NCBI GenBank assembly: GCA_003105305.1
Contig: PQAQ01000023.1
Location: 1-5,934 of the forward strand
Direction: 5' to 3'
DNA from: Candidatus Methylomirabilota bacterium
GTDB lineage: Bacteria; Methylomirabilota; Methylomirabilia; Methylomirabilales; Methylomirabilaceae
DNA: 5,934 bases
Positions 1 through 5,380 of this stretch are shown in pieces (the stretch's first letter is position 1; each line of letters starts with the position of its first letter). A program made the position numbers and the translations under genes. The notes beneath the pieces were generated by a model that saw only the letters and a program-made list of their open reading frames with translations, was not told the DNA's origin and ran no database searches.

Positions 1-1631
1 GTCTGCCGCTTCAGGCCGAACTGCTCCAGTTTGCGATAGAGCGTGCTGCGGGAGATCCCGAGTTGCTGGGCCGCCTGCGAGAGATTGCCCGCGCACTGCT
101 GCACGATCTGGCAGATGAGCTGCCGTTCGGTCTGCGCGAGCCACCCCCCGGGCTCCCGGTCCGGCGCGGTCGGGGTCGTGCGGATCAGCGCGGGGAAATC
201 CTCCCACCGGATCTCCGGGCGGGGCAGGAGCACCCCCACCTGCTGCAGGACGTTGCGCAGCTCCCGCACATTGCCGGGCCAGGGGTAGGGGGTGAGCGCG
301 AGCTGCTGCAAGGTCTCCTCGGTAAAGCGCAGATCGGGGCAGTGCAGCGCCGCGGCCACATCGGTCAGAAACGAGACCGCAAGCCGGGGGATATCCTCCC
401 GCCGCTCCCGCAGGGGCGGCAGGTGGATCGAGATGACATTGAGCCGGTAGTACAGGTCCTCGCGGAACAGCCCCTTGGCGACCTCCTTGAGCAGGTCTTT
501 GTTGGTGGCGGCGATGATCCGGACATCGAGGGGGACCGGGGTGCCGCTGCCGAGCCGGGTCAGCTCCTGCTGCTCCAGCACGCGGAGGAGGGCGACCTGG
601 GTGCTGGGGGAGCACTCGCTGACCTCATCGAGGAAGAGGGTGCCCCCTTGCGCCTCTTCGAACCGGCCCCGGCGGCCGCCCTTGCGCGCGCCGGTAAAGG
701 TGCCCTCTTCGTAGCCGAACAGCTCGGACTCGATCAGCTCCCGGGGGATCGCGCCGCAGTTGACGGCGATGAACGGCTGCGGGGCGCGGGGGGAGCTGGC
801 GTGGATCGCGTGGGCGAGCATTTCTTTGCCGGTGCCGGACTCGCCGGTGATGAGGACGGAGAGGGTATTGCCGGCGGCGATGAGGCCGATCTTGGTGGCG
901 TTGCGGAAGGCGGCGGACTGGCCCACCAGATCGGCGAAGGTGTACTTGGCGCCCACCGCCACCGCCTTGGGCTTGCGGCCGGCCGGCTCCAGGCGGGGGG
1001 CGCTGGGAAACAGCAGCGCGGCGGCGAGCTGGGTCCCCTGGCGCAGGGGGAGCCCCCAGGCGGTGAGCCACTGCCCGCTGGGGCGACAGTGGACCGTGAG
1101 CGCCTGCGGGCGCGCCGGGGGGTGGGCGCACAGACGGCGGCCCAGCTCGGCCCACTCCGGGGGGGCCGCCGGGGCGGCCGGGTCCAGCTCGAAGCGCTGC
1201 GCGGCGGCCCGGTTGCACAGCAGCAGCGCCCCCTGCGCATCCAGGACCACGAGGCCGTCGCTGAGCAGCTCGGCGGCGGCCCCCAGCGGCCCCAAGAGCG
1301 CCTCCGCCGGGCGGGGCAGCGCGGGGACCGCCGGGGCGAGCAGCGAGCCGGCCAGCAGGTCGAGGACCAGGTCGCTTTGGACATGAGTGCGGCAGAGCAG
1401 GACGTGCCCCTGCGCCTGGTCCGCGGCGGACAGGACATGCGCGGGGGGCGCGGCCATAGCGACCTGGCCGGAGCGCACGCGGGCCCGGCACCCGCCGCAC
1501 TCGCCATCGGCGCAGCGGTAGTCGACCAGCCGCAGCCCCTGCCGCAGGGCGTACTGCAGGATCGGCTCGGTCGCCTCACATTCGATGGTGATGCCCAGCG
1601 GTTCCAACCGGACCTTGCGCGTCGTCGTCAT
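1..1631 (-). CDS. Sigma-54-dependent activator with N-terminal [2Fe-2S] ferredoxin domain (3' end outside window)
   Basis: This is a bacterial enhancer-binding protein that would use ATP hydrolysis to open sigma-54 RNA polymerase promoters. The frame is open from ATG 1631 to base 3 (543 codons) and the stop lies beyond the window. Residues 1-93 look like a plant-type ferredoxin: Cys40, Cys45, Cys48 (YRCADGECGGC) and Cys80 give CX4CX2CX31C. Residues about 113-150 resemble a PAS core (SDGLVVLDAQG, then N140). The AAA+ domain spans about 229-470: Walker A GESGTGKE at 263-270, sigma-54 contact loop GTFTGA at 310-315 (usual form GAFTGA), Walker B TLFLDE at 331-336, arginine-finger region FREDLYYRL at 389-397 and sensor II WPGNVREL at 451-458. 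A Fis-type HTH ends it (LSQAAQQLGISRSTLYRKL, 517-535), so little is missing. The start has AGGAG nine bases upstream. There is no receiver domain, so it is probably not a two-component response regulator. Redox or oxygen sensing is inferred from the iron-sulfur domain; target genes are unknown. Base composition is far more GC-rich than in the genes to the right. Confidence 0.93.
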   Translation of the reverse strand, partial: MTTTRKVRLEPLGITIECEATEPILQYALRQGLRLVDYRCADGECGGCRARVRSGQVAMAAPPAHVLSAADQAQGHVLLCRTHVQSDLVLDLLAGSLLAPAVPALPRPAEALLGPLGAAAELLSDGLVVLDAQGALLLCNRAAAQRFELDPAAPAAPPEWAELGRRLCAHPPARPQALTVHCRPSGQWLTAWGLPLRQGTQLAAALLFPSAPRLEPAGRKPKAVAVGAKYTFADLVGQSAAFRNATKIGLIAAGNTLSVLITGESGTGKEMLAHAIHASSPRAPQPFIAVNCGAIPRELIESELFGYEEGTFTGARKGGRRGRFEEAQGGTLFLDEVSECSPSTQVALLRVLEQQELTRLGSGTPVPLDVRIIAATNKDLLKEVAKGLFREDLYYRLNVISIHLPPLRERREDIPRLAVSFLTDVAAALHCPDLRFTEETLQQLALTPYPWPGNVRELRNVLQQVGVLLPRPEIRWEDFPALIRTTPTAPDREPGGWLAQTERQLICQIVQQCAGNLSQAAQQLGISRSTLYRKLEQFGLKRQ

Positions 1632-1640
1632 CGGCGTCGA

Positions 1641-1645
1641 CTCCT
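1641..1645 (-). promoter_or_regulatory. Ribosome binding site of the sigma-54 activator
   Basis: On the - strand AGGAG lies nine bases before ATG 1631. It supports that ATG as the start and thus places the ferredoxin domain inside the protein. Confidence 0.7.
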
Positions 1646-1660
1646 GCGGGGTGGGCGGCG

Positions 1661-1682
1661 GCCCGGGGCGGCCGCCCGGGGC
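1661..1682 (-). repeat. GC-rich hairpin in the leader of the sigma-54 activator
   Basis: Two copies of GCCCGGGGC (1661-1669 and 1674-1682) flank GGCC. Each copy is nearly self-complementary, so the two can pair with each other over eight of nine positions with one central mismatch and a four-base loop. In a transcript starting near 1687 the hairpin would lie within the first 30 bases, about 15 bases upstream of the Shine-Dalgarno sequence. It could affect mRNA stability or translation, or simply reflect the very high GC content. Confidence 0.4.
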
Positions 1683-1696
1683 TGCTGGAGTCTGGT

Positions 1697-1712
1697 AGCA
1701 AGTTGGGGGCCA
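1697..1712 (-). promoter_or_regulatory. Predicted sigma-54 (-24/-12) promoter for the activator gene
   Basis: The - strand reads TGGCCCCCAACTTGCT. The family consensus is TGGCAC-N5-TTGCW, so 10 of the 11 defined positions match, including the essential GG and GC doublets at the correct spacing. Transcription would start near 1687, leaving a leader of about 55 bases before ATG 1631. It faces a gene that itself encodes a sigma-54 activator, suggesting autoregulation or control by another enhancer-binding protein. I saw no convincing upstream activator site. Confidence 0.65.
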
Positions 1713-1904
1713 GATCTGAACAACTAAGACGACTGAAGGTGTAGAATGTGCGGCAAGGTCTCGATGGGGGAGGGAATGACGAGAGTAAAAAAGGAGGATA
1801 CCTGTTGGTTGGACAGCCGCTTAGCCGTCGAACTGATCCAAGACAATCCGGTTATTCTTTGTGGAAGCCCTCCATTCCAAGAGGATCACGGTTCGCCTTT
1901 TCCC

Positions 1905-1933
1905 TTGACAGAGCAGGCTCGAGTGATTAAAGA
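1905..1933 (+). promoter_or_regulatory. Sigma-70-like promoter for tRNA-Val
   Basis: A perfect -35 TTGACA (1905-1910) is followed after 17 bases by TAAAGA (1928-1933), a poor -10 matching TATAAT at three of six positions. A start near 1941 would give a short leader before the tRNA at 1970. The strong -35, ideal spacing and position support it; the weak -10 lowers confidence. Confidence 0.5.
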
Positions 1934-1969
1934 TAGGCCACGCTGATTGTGAAGGTAGAAAGGGCACTT

Positions 1970-2044
1970 AGGCGCGTAGCTCAGGGGGAGAGCGCTTGCT
2001 TGACACGCAAGAGGTCGGCGGTTCAAGACCGCCCGCGCCTACCA
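1970..2044 (+). tRNA. tRNA-Val (anticodon GAC)
   Basis: The sequence folds as a complete cloverleaf of 75 bases with an encoded CCA end. The acceptor stem AGGCGCG pairs fully with CGCGCCT and is followed by discriminator A and CCA. The D arm is GCTC/GAGC with a seven-base loop. The anticodon stem CTTGC/GCAAG closes the loop TTGACAC, giving anticodon GAC, which reads GUC and GUU valine codons. The T arm is GGCGG/CCGCC with loop TTCAAGA. It lies 131 bases upstream of thrS with no clear terminator between them, so some transcripts may continue into thrS. Confidence 0.95.
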
Positions 2045-2077
2045 TATTGATAATCCACCCTCCTGTACGTCGTGGCG

Positions 2078-2106
2078 TGCAGACAGGTTGCCGCCTCGGG
2101 TAGAAT
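2078..2106 (+). promoter_or_regulatory. Candidate sigma-70-like promoter for thrS and the downstream operon
   Basis: TAGAAT at 2101-2106 matches the -10 consensus at five of six positions. The hexamer 17 bases upstream, TGCAGA (2078-2083), matches TTGACA at only three. A start near 2113 would leave a leader of about 63 bases before GTG 2176, too short for a T-box riboswitch. Confidence 0.4.
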
Positions 2107-2175
2107 CACCTAAGCAGAGAAGAACATAATGCTGTGGCGGCGCCCTTTTATTTTATTCGAAGGTAGAGACGTAGA

Positions 2176-4191
2176 GTGAGTGAGACCCAAGCTCATTCGG
2201 TTGGCGTCACCATGGACGATGGGCGGCGATATGAATTTCCGCCCGGTGTGACGGTGCTGGCTGTGCTGGAGGCCGTCGATCCGGCAGCCAGGAAGGAAAC
2301 GATCGGGGCAAGCATCAATGGACGTTCCGTAGATCTCGGAAGCCCGATCGAGGGTGACGCCCATGTAGCGTGGATCAGCATCATGTCGCCGGAAGGCCTC
2401 GCGATGCTCAGGCATAGCGCCGCCCACCTGATGGCGGCCGCCGTGCAGAAGCTGCTGCCCGGTTCGAAATTTGCGATCGGGCCTGCCATCCAGGATGGCT
2501 TCTACTATGACATCGAGCCGCCTCGTCCGCTGACCCACGACGATCTGCCGGTCATCGAGGCCACGATGCGCGAGCTGTCGGGGCAGCAACTGCCGTTCGT
2601 CAGGTGTGAGATGCCGCTGGACGAGGCGATTGTCAAGGTCACGGCGCTGAACCAGCCGTATAAGGTAGAACTCCTGGAGACGATCCGAGACCGAGCGGCG
2701 GCGACCGCCGGAGCTGCCGAACAGGACGAGCTGGAACATGAGGTCGACCCGGCAGCGCAGCAGGCCAGCTTCTACACAACCGGCGATTTCATCGATCTGT
2801 GTCGTGGTCCCCACGTGCCGGATACGTCGGTCATCCGTTTCTTCAAGCTGACCCATCTCGCGGGCGCATACTGGCGGGGCGACGAGCGGCGACCGATGCT
2901 GACCCGAATCTACGGGATTGCCTTTGCGACCCAGGAAGCGCTTGAGGCGCACCTGTTTCTTCTGGAGGAGGCCAAGCGGCGCGACCATCGGCGCCTGGGA
3001 CGTGAATTGGACCTCTTCAGCATACATGATGAGATCGGCGGCGGGCTCGTCCTGTGGCATCCGAAGGGGGCGTTGGTCCGAAAGCTCATTGAGGATCGGT
3101 GGCGTGAGCAGCATCTTCAGAACGGCTACGATCTTGTCTACACGCCGCACGTCGGACGGGCGACGTTGTGGGAAACCAGCGGCCATCTTGACTTCTATCA
3201 GGAGTTTATGTATCCGAGAATGGAGATGGAGGGGAACGACTATTATGTCAAGCCGATGAACTGCCCCTTCCATATCAAACTGTTTCAGTCCAAGGTGCAT
3301 AGTTACCGGGAACTGCCGGTACGGTTCGCCGAGCTGGGAACGGTCTATCGCTTCGAGCGCGCCGGAGTCCTGCATGGGCTCCTCCGTGTTCGGGGATTTA
3401 CGCAGGACGACGCCCATATCTTCTGTACGCCGCAGCAGATGGTGGGCGAGGTGACCCGCGCTGTTAGCTTTAGCCTGGCCTTCTTGAGCAGCTTCGGGTT
3501 TGATCGGTTTGATGCCTATATCGCCACGCGACCCGAGAAGGCGATTGGGGATCAGGGGCTCTGGAATGACGCAACGGAGGCGTTGCGCCTGGCGGCTGAC
3601 GAAGCCGGGCTCGCCTATCAGATCGACGAAGGCGGCGGCGCCTTCTATGGACCGAAGATCGATCTCAAGGTGAGAGACGCTTTAGGCCGCGCCTGGCAAT
3701 GCACCACGGTGCAGTTCGATTTTAATCTGCCGGAACGGTTCGACATCACCTATGTCGGAGAGGATAACCGACCGCATCGGCCCTTTATGGTCCACCGCGC
3801 GATACTCGGATCGTTGGAGCGGTTCTTCGGGGTGCTGGTTGAGCATCACGCCGGCGCCTTTCCGACCTGGCTGGCGCCGGTACAGGCGCGGCTGGTGCCG
3901 GTCGCGGATCGGTTCCAGCCGTATGCTCAGCAGGTTTCAGGACGACTCAGGGCCACGGGTGTACGCGCGGAAGTGGATGTGCGGAATGAGAAGGTCGGCT
4001 ACAAGATTCGGGATGCCGAGGTACAGAAGATCCCCTACATCCTGGTAGTCGGAGAAAAAGAAGCCGCGGCAAGCGCCATTGCAGTTCGAAAGCGCGGTGG
4101 TCGGGATCTGGGCGTCATGCGGGTCGATCAATTTGTGGCGGTAATTCAGGATGAACTGACGCCGGCTGTAAAGGTTGCTGTGCCGGCCTAA
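2176..4191 (+). CDS. thrS: Threonyl-tRNA synthetase
   Basis: This cytoplasmic class II aminoacyl-tRNA synthetase charges tRNA-Thr with threonine and edits mischarged serine. At 671 residues it has the full bacterial length. An N-terminal TGS domain (about 10-70) precedes the editing domain, with the zinc-type hydrolytic motif H80SAAH84 and C209RGPH213. The catalytic core has the class II motif 2 region YRFERAGVLHGLLRVRGF (391-408). The three expected zinc ligands that select threonine are C363 (MNCPFH), H414 (DDAHIF) and H540 (MVHRAILGSLERF, motif 3 region). The anticodon-binding domain starts near FPTWLAPVQ (562). GTG 2176 is the start because an in-frame stop lies at 2164-2166; GAAGG at 2159-2163 is a somewhat distant ribosome binding site. 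The gene ends 17 bases before infC, suggesting co-transcription. Confidence 0.98.
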   Translation: MSETQAHSVGVTMDDGRRYEFPPGVTVLAVLEAVDPAARKETIGASINGRSVDLGSPIEGDAHVAWISIMSPEGLAMLRHSAAHLMAAAVQKLLPGSKFAIGPAIQDGFYYDIEPPRPLTHDDLPVIEATMRELSGQQLPFVRCEMPLDEAIVKVTALNQPYKVELLETIRDRAAATAGAAEQDELEHEVDPAAQQASFYTTGDFIDLCRGPHVPDTSVIRFFKLTHLAGAYWRGDERRPMLTRIYGIAFATQEALEAHLFLLEEAKRRDHRRLGRELDLFSIHDEIGGGLVLWHPKGALVRKLIEDRWREQHLQNGYDLVYTPHVGRATLWETSGHLDFYQEFMYPRMEMEGNDYYVKPMNCPFHIKLFQSKVHSYRELPVRFAELGTVYRFERAGVLHGLLRVRGFTQDDAHIFCTPQQMVGEVTRAVSFSLAFLSSFGFDRFDAYIATRPEKAIGDQGLWNDATEALRLAADEAGLAYQIDEGGGAFYGPKIDLKVRDALGRAWQCTTVQFDFNLPERFDITYVGEDNRPHRPFMVHRAILGSLERFFGVLVEHHAGAFPTWLAPVQARLVPVADRFQPYAQQVSGRLRATGVRAEVDVRNEKVGYKIRDAEVQKIPYILVVGEKEAAASAIAVRKRGGRDLGVMRVDQFVAVIQDELTPAVKVAVPA

Positions 4192-4192
4192 C

Positions 4193-4211
4193 GGAGGAGG
4201 GAGCATCCATC
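4193..4211 (+). promoter_or_regulatory. Strong ribosome binding site and ATC start codon of infC
   Basis: GGAGGAGGGAG (4193-4203) precedes ATC at 4209-4211 with ideal spacing. No ATG, GTG or TTG lies in frame at this distance. The next standard codon, GTG 4227, has only a weak AGAAG before it and would remove the conserved basic N-terminus of IF3. Rare initiation codons on infC (AUU in E. coli) are known to let IF3 repress its own translation. Confidence 0.7.
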
Positions 4212-4718
4212 AGTAGAAGTGTTCGGGTGAACGAGCGGATTCGGATCAAAGAGGTGAGGGTGATCAGTCCGGATGGGGCGCAACTGGGAATCCTGCCGAT
4301 TCAGGAGGCCCTTGAGACTGCGCAGAAGCTCGCGCTTGATCTGGTAGAGGTGGCGCCGGATGCCAAGCCGCCTGTCTGCCGGATCATGAATTACGGGAAA
4401 TATCGGTACGAGCAGAACAAGAAGACGCGAGAGGCGAGGAAGAAGCAGACGGTCATCCAGATCAAGGAGATCAAGCTCCGGCCCAAGACTGATGAGCATG
4501 ATTTTCAGTTCAAGGCCAGACACGCCGAGCGCTTCTTGAAGGAGGGGAATAAAACCAAAGTGACCCTGATGTTCCGGGGCCGAGAGATGGTCCATATTGA
4601 GCGGGGGAAGGCGCAGTTGGACCGTTTCGCCGAGGCGCTCAAGGAGGTCGCGGTCATTGAGCAGTACCCCAGGCAGGAGGGCCGGAACATGGTAATGATC
4701 CTGACTCCAAAGCATTAA
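4209..4718 (+). CDS. infC: Translation initiation factor IF-3, predicted ATC start
   Basis: IF3 binds the 30S subunit, prevents premature 50S joining and checks the initiator tRNA and start codon. From ATC 4209 the protein has 169 residues beginning (M)SRSVRVNERIRIKEVR, which matches the family's basic N-terminus with the conserved VNE.IR segment. The N-domain runs to about residue 75 and includes LGILPIQEAL and the VEVAPDAKPPVCRIMNYGKY signature (46-65). A lysine-rich linker follows (about 68-84). The C-domain starts around IQIKEIKLRP, includes HDFQFKARHAERFL and ends MVMILTPKH. Starting instead at GTG 4227 gives 163 residues and loses the first basic residues. Position between thrS and rpmI is the classic arrangement. 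The ATC start suggests autoregulation by IF3 discrimination against non-standard codons. Product identity is certain; the start is inferred. Confidence 0.93.
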   Translation: MSRSVRVNERIRIKEVRVISPDGAQLGILPIQEALETAQKLALDLVEVAPDAKPPVCRIMNYGKYRYEQNKKTREARKKQTVIQIKEIKLRPKTDEHDFQFKARHAERFLKEGNKTKVTLMFRGREMVHIERGKAQLDRFAEALKEVAVIEQYPRQEGRNMVMILTPKH

Positions 4719-4733
4719 CAGAGAGGAGCGACG

Positions 4734-4937
4734 GTGCCGAAGATTAAAACACTCAAAGGGGCGGCCAAGCGGTTCAAGGTGACGGGAACCGGAAAGATCA
4801 GGCGCTATAAAGCGGCCAAGAGCCACTTGCTGACCGGCAAGTCCAGGAAGCGAAAACGAAATCTGCGCCAGCCGAGTCTGGTATCGAGAGAAGATACGGC
4901 CCGGATGGAGCGGTTGATCCCCTATATGGGGAAGTGA
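4734..4937 (+). CDS. rpmI: Large ribosomal subunit protein bL35
   Basis: This small, very basic protein of the 50S subunit has 67 residues, the usual L35 length. It begins [20 protein letters not shown] and contains the characteristic [17 protein letters not shown] segment (29-45). It starts at GTG 4734 with GAGAGGAG just upstream, 15 bases after the infC stop. In this operon L20 is known in several bacteria to repress rpmI and rplT translation by binding the mRNA; I did not identify such a binding structure here. Confidence 0.97.
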   Translation: MPKIKTLKGAAKRFKVTGTGKIRRYKAAKSHLLTGKSRKRKRNLRQPSLVSREDTARMERLIPYMGK

Positions 4938-4955
4938 GGAGGCGGGGAGGAGAGG

Positions 4956-5315
4956 ATGCCACGCGCAAAAGGTGGATTCAAGACGAGACGTCGCAGAAAC
5001 AGGGTCCTCAAAGAGGCCGAGGGCTACTTTGGAAAACGGAGTAAGGCGTATCGGAGCGCGCAGGAGGCCGTTGATCGCGCTAAGCGGTATGCCTATCGCG
5101 ATCGAAAGGCCCGCAAGGGAGATTTCCGCAGCCTGTGGATCATACGGATCAATGCGGCGGCTCGCCTGACCGGGCTGTCGTATAGCGCCATGATGGGCGG
5201 CCTCAAAAAGGCCGGCGTGGCGTTGGATCGGAAGGCTCTGGCCGATCTGGCCATCCAGGATCCGTCGGCGTTCACCAAATTGGCGGAGACCGCGCGGGAG
5301 CAGTTGGCGGCGTGA
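4956..5315 (+). CDS. rplT: Large ribosomal subunit protein bL20
   Basis: L20 binds 23S rRNA early in 50S assembly. The 119-residue protein is of normal length and aligns by eye with E. coli L20: [21 protein letters not shown] at the basic N-terminal extension, [20 protein letters not shown] in the middle, then [14 protein letters not shown] and [19 protein letters not shown] in the globular C-terminal domain. ATG 4956 follows the purine-rich GGGGAGGAGAGG. It is 18 bases downstream of rpmI, so the two are very probably co-transcribed and possibly translationally coupled. Confidence 0.98.
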   Translation: MPRAKGGFKTRRRRNRVLKEAEGYFGKRSKAYRSAQEAVDRAKRYAYRDRKARKGDFRSLWIIRINAAARLTGLSYSAMMGGLKKAGVALDRKALADLAIQDPSAFTKLAETAREQLAA

Positions 5316-5337
5316 GGATCCGACATGGTTGATGAAG

Positions 5338-5365
5338 ACATGCCCCGACGGCTGTCGGGGCATGT
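5338..5365 (+). terminator. Perfect hairpin between rplT and pheS (terminator or attenuator)
   Basis: Arms ACATGCCCCGAC (5338-5349) and GTCGGGGCATGT (5354-5365) pair over 12 bases around the loop GGCT. The following bases are TTGTTGTGGG rather than a run of T, so termination would be partial at best. Its position suggests it reduces read-through from the ribosomal protein genes into pheS, or stabilises the upstream mRNA 3' end. The first base of pheS lies only 15 bases beyond the stem. Confidence 0.6.
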
Positions 5366-5380
5366 TGTTGTGGGGGAGAC

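Larger units (their letters stand above)
1632..1969. other. Intergenic region between the divergent activator gene and tRNA-Val
   Basis: This stretch of 338 bases holds the activator leader, its sigma-54 promoter and the tRNA promoter, but no recognisable gene. Two overlapping short frames exist. One, from ATG 1746 or 1776 to 1946, resembles nothing I know. The other would begin at TTG 1805 and end at 1930 (41 residues), with AAGGAGG at 1791-1797 seven bases upstream. That is a textbook ribosome binding site, but the peptide is unrecognised. A -10-like TAGAAT at 1742-1747 points right with only a poor -35 (TGAACA, 1717-1722, spacing 19). GC content falls steeply from about 1700 onward. Confidence 0.6.

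Noticed and set aside
625..1579. Two - strand frames of 281 and 291 codons inside the activator gene
   Set aside because: Both are out of frame with the activator, are dominated by Pro, Arg, Ala and Ser, and contain no recognisable motif. The correct frame is continuous, so they do not indicate a frameshift.
63..1727. Long + strand open frame of 554 codons opposite the sigma-54 activator
   Set aside because: It is antisense to a gene with complete Walker, GAFTGA-like and HTH motifs. Its translation is low-complexity, rich in Gly, Ala and Arg, as expected when high-GC coding DNA is read backwards.
1802..1816. CTGT-N7-ACAG inverted repeat as an enhancer site for the activator
   Set aside because: The distance to the sigma-54 promoter (about 120 bases) is suitable, but four-base arms are expected by chance and no second copy was seen.
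2062..2087. Terminator after tRNA-Val (CCTGT...ACAGG)
   Set aside because: Only five base pairs enclose a 16-base interior with poor pairing, and no T-run follows.
2045..2175. T-box riboswitch upstream of thrS
   Set aside because: The leader after the candidate promoter is only about 63 bases, and no T-box sequence (AGGGTGG-type) or antiterminator/terminator pair is visible.
2110..3417. 435-codon - strand frame opposite thrS
   Set aside because: It lies fully antisense to a conserved synthetase with intact catalytic residues. Long antisense frames are common for this codon bias, and no domain is visible.
4188..5363. 391-codon - strand frame opposite infC, rpmI and rplT
   Set aside because: It spans three certain genes and their gaps on the other strand, with no recognisable protein features.
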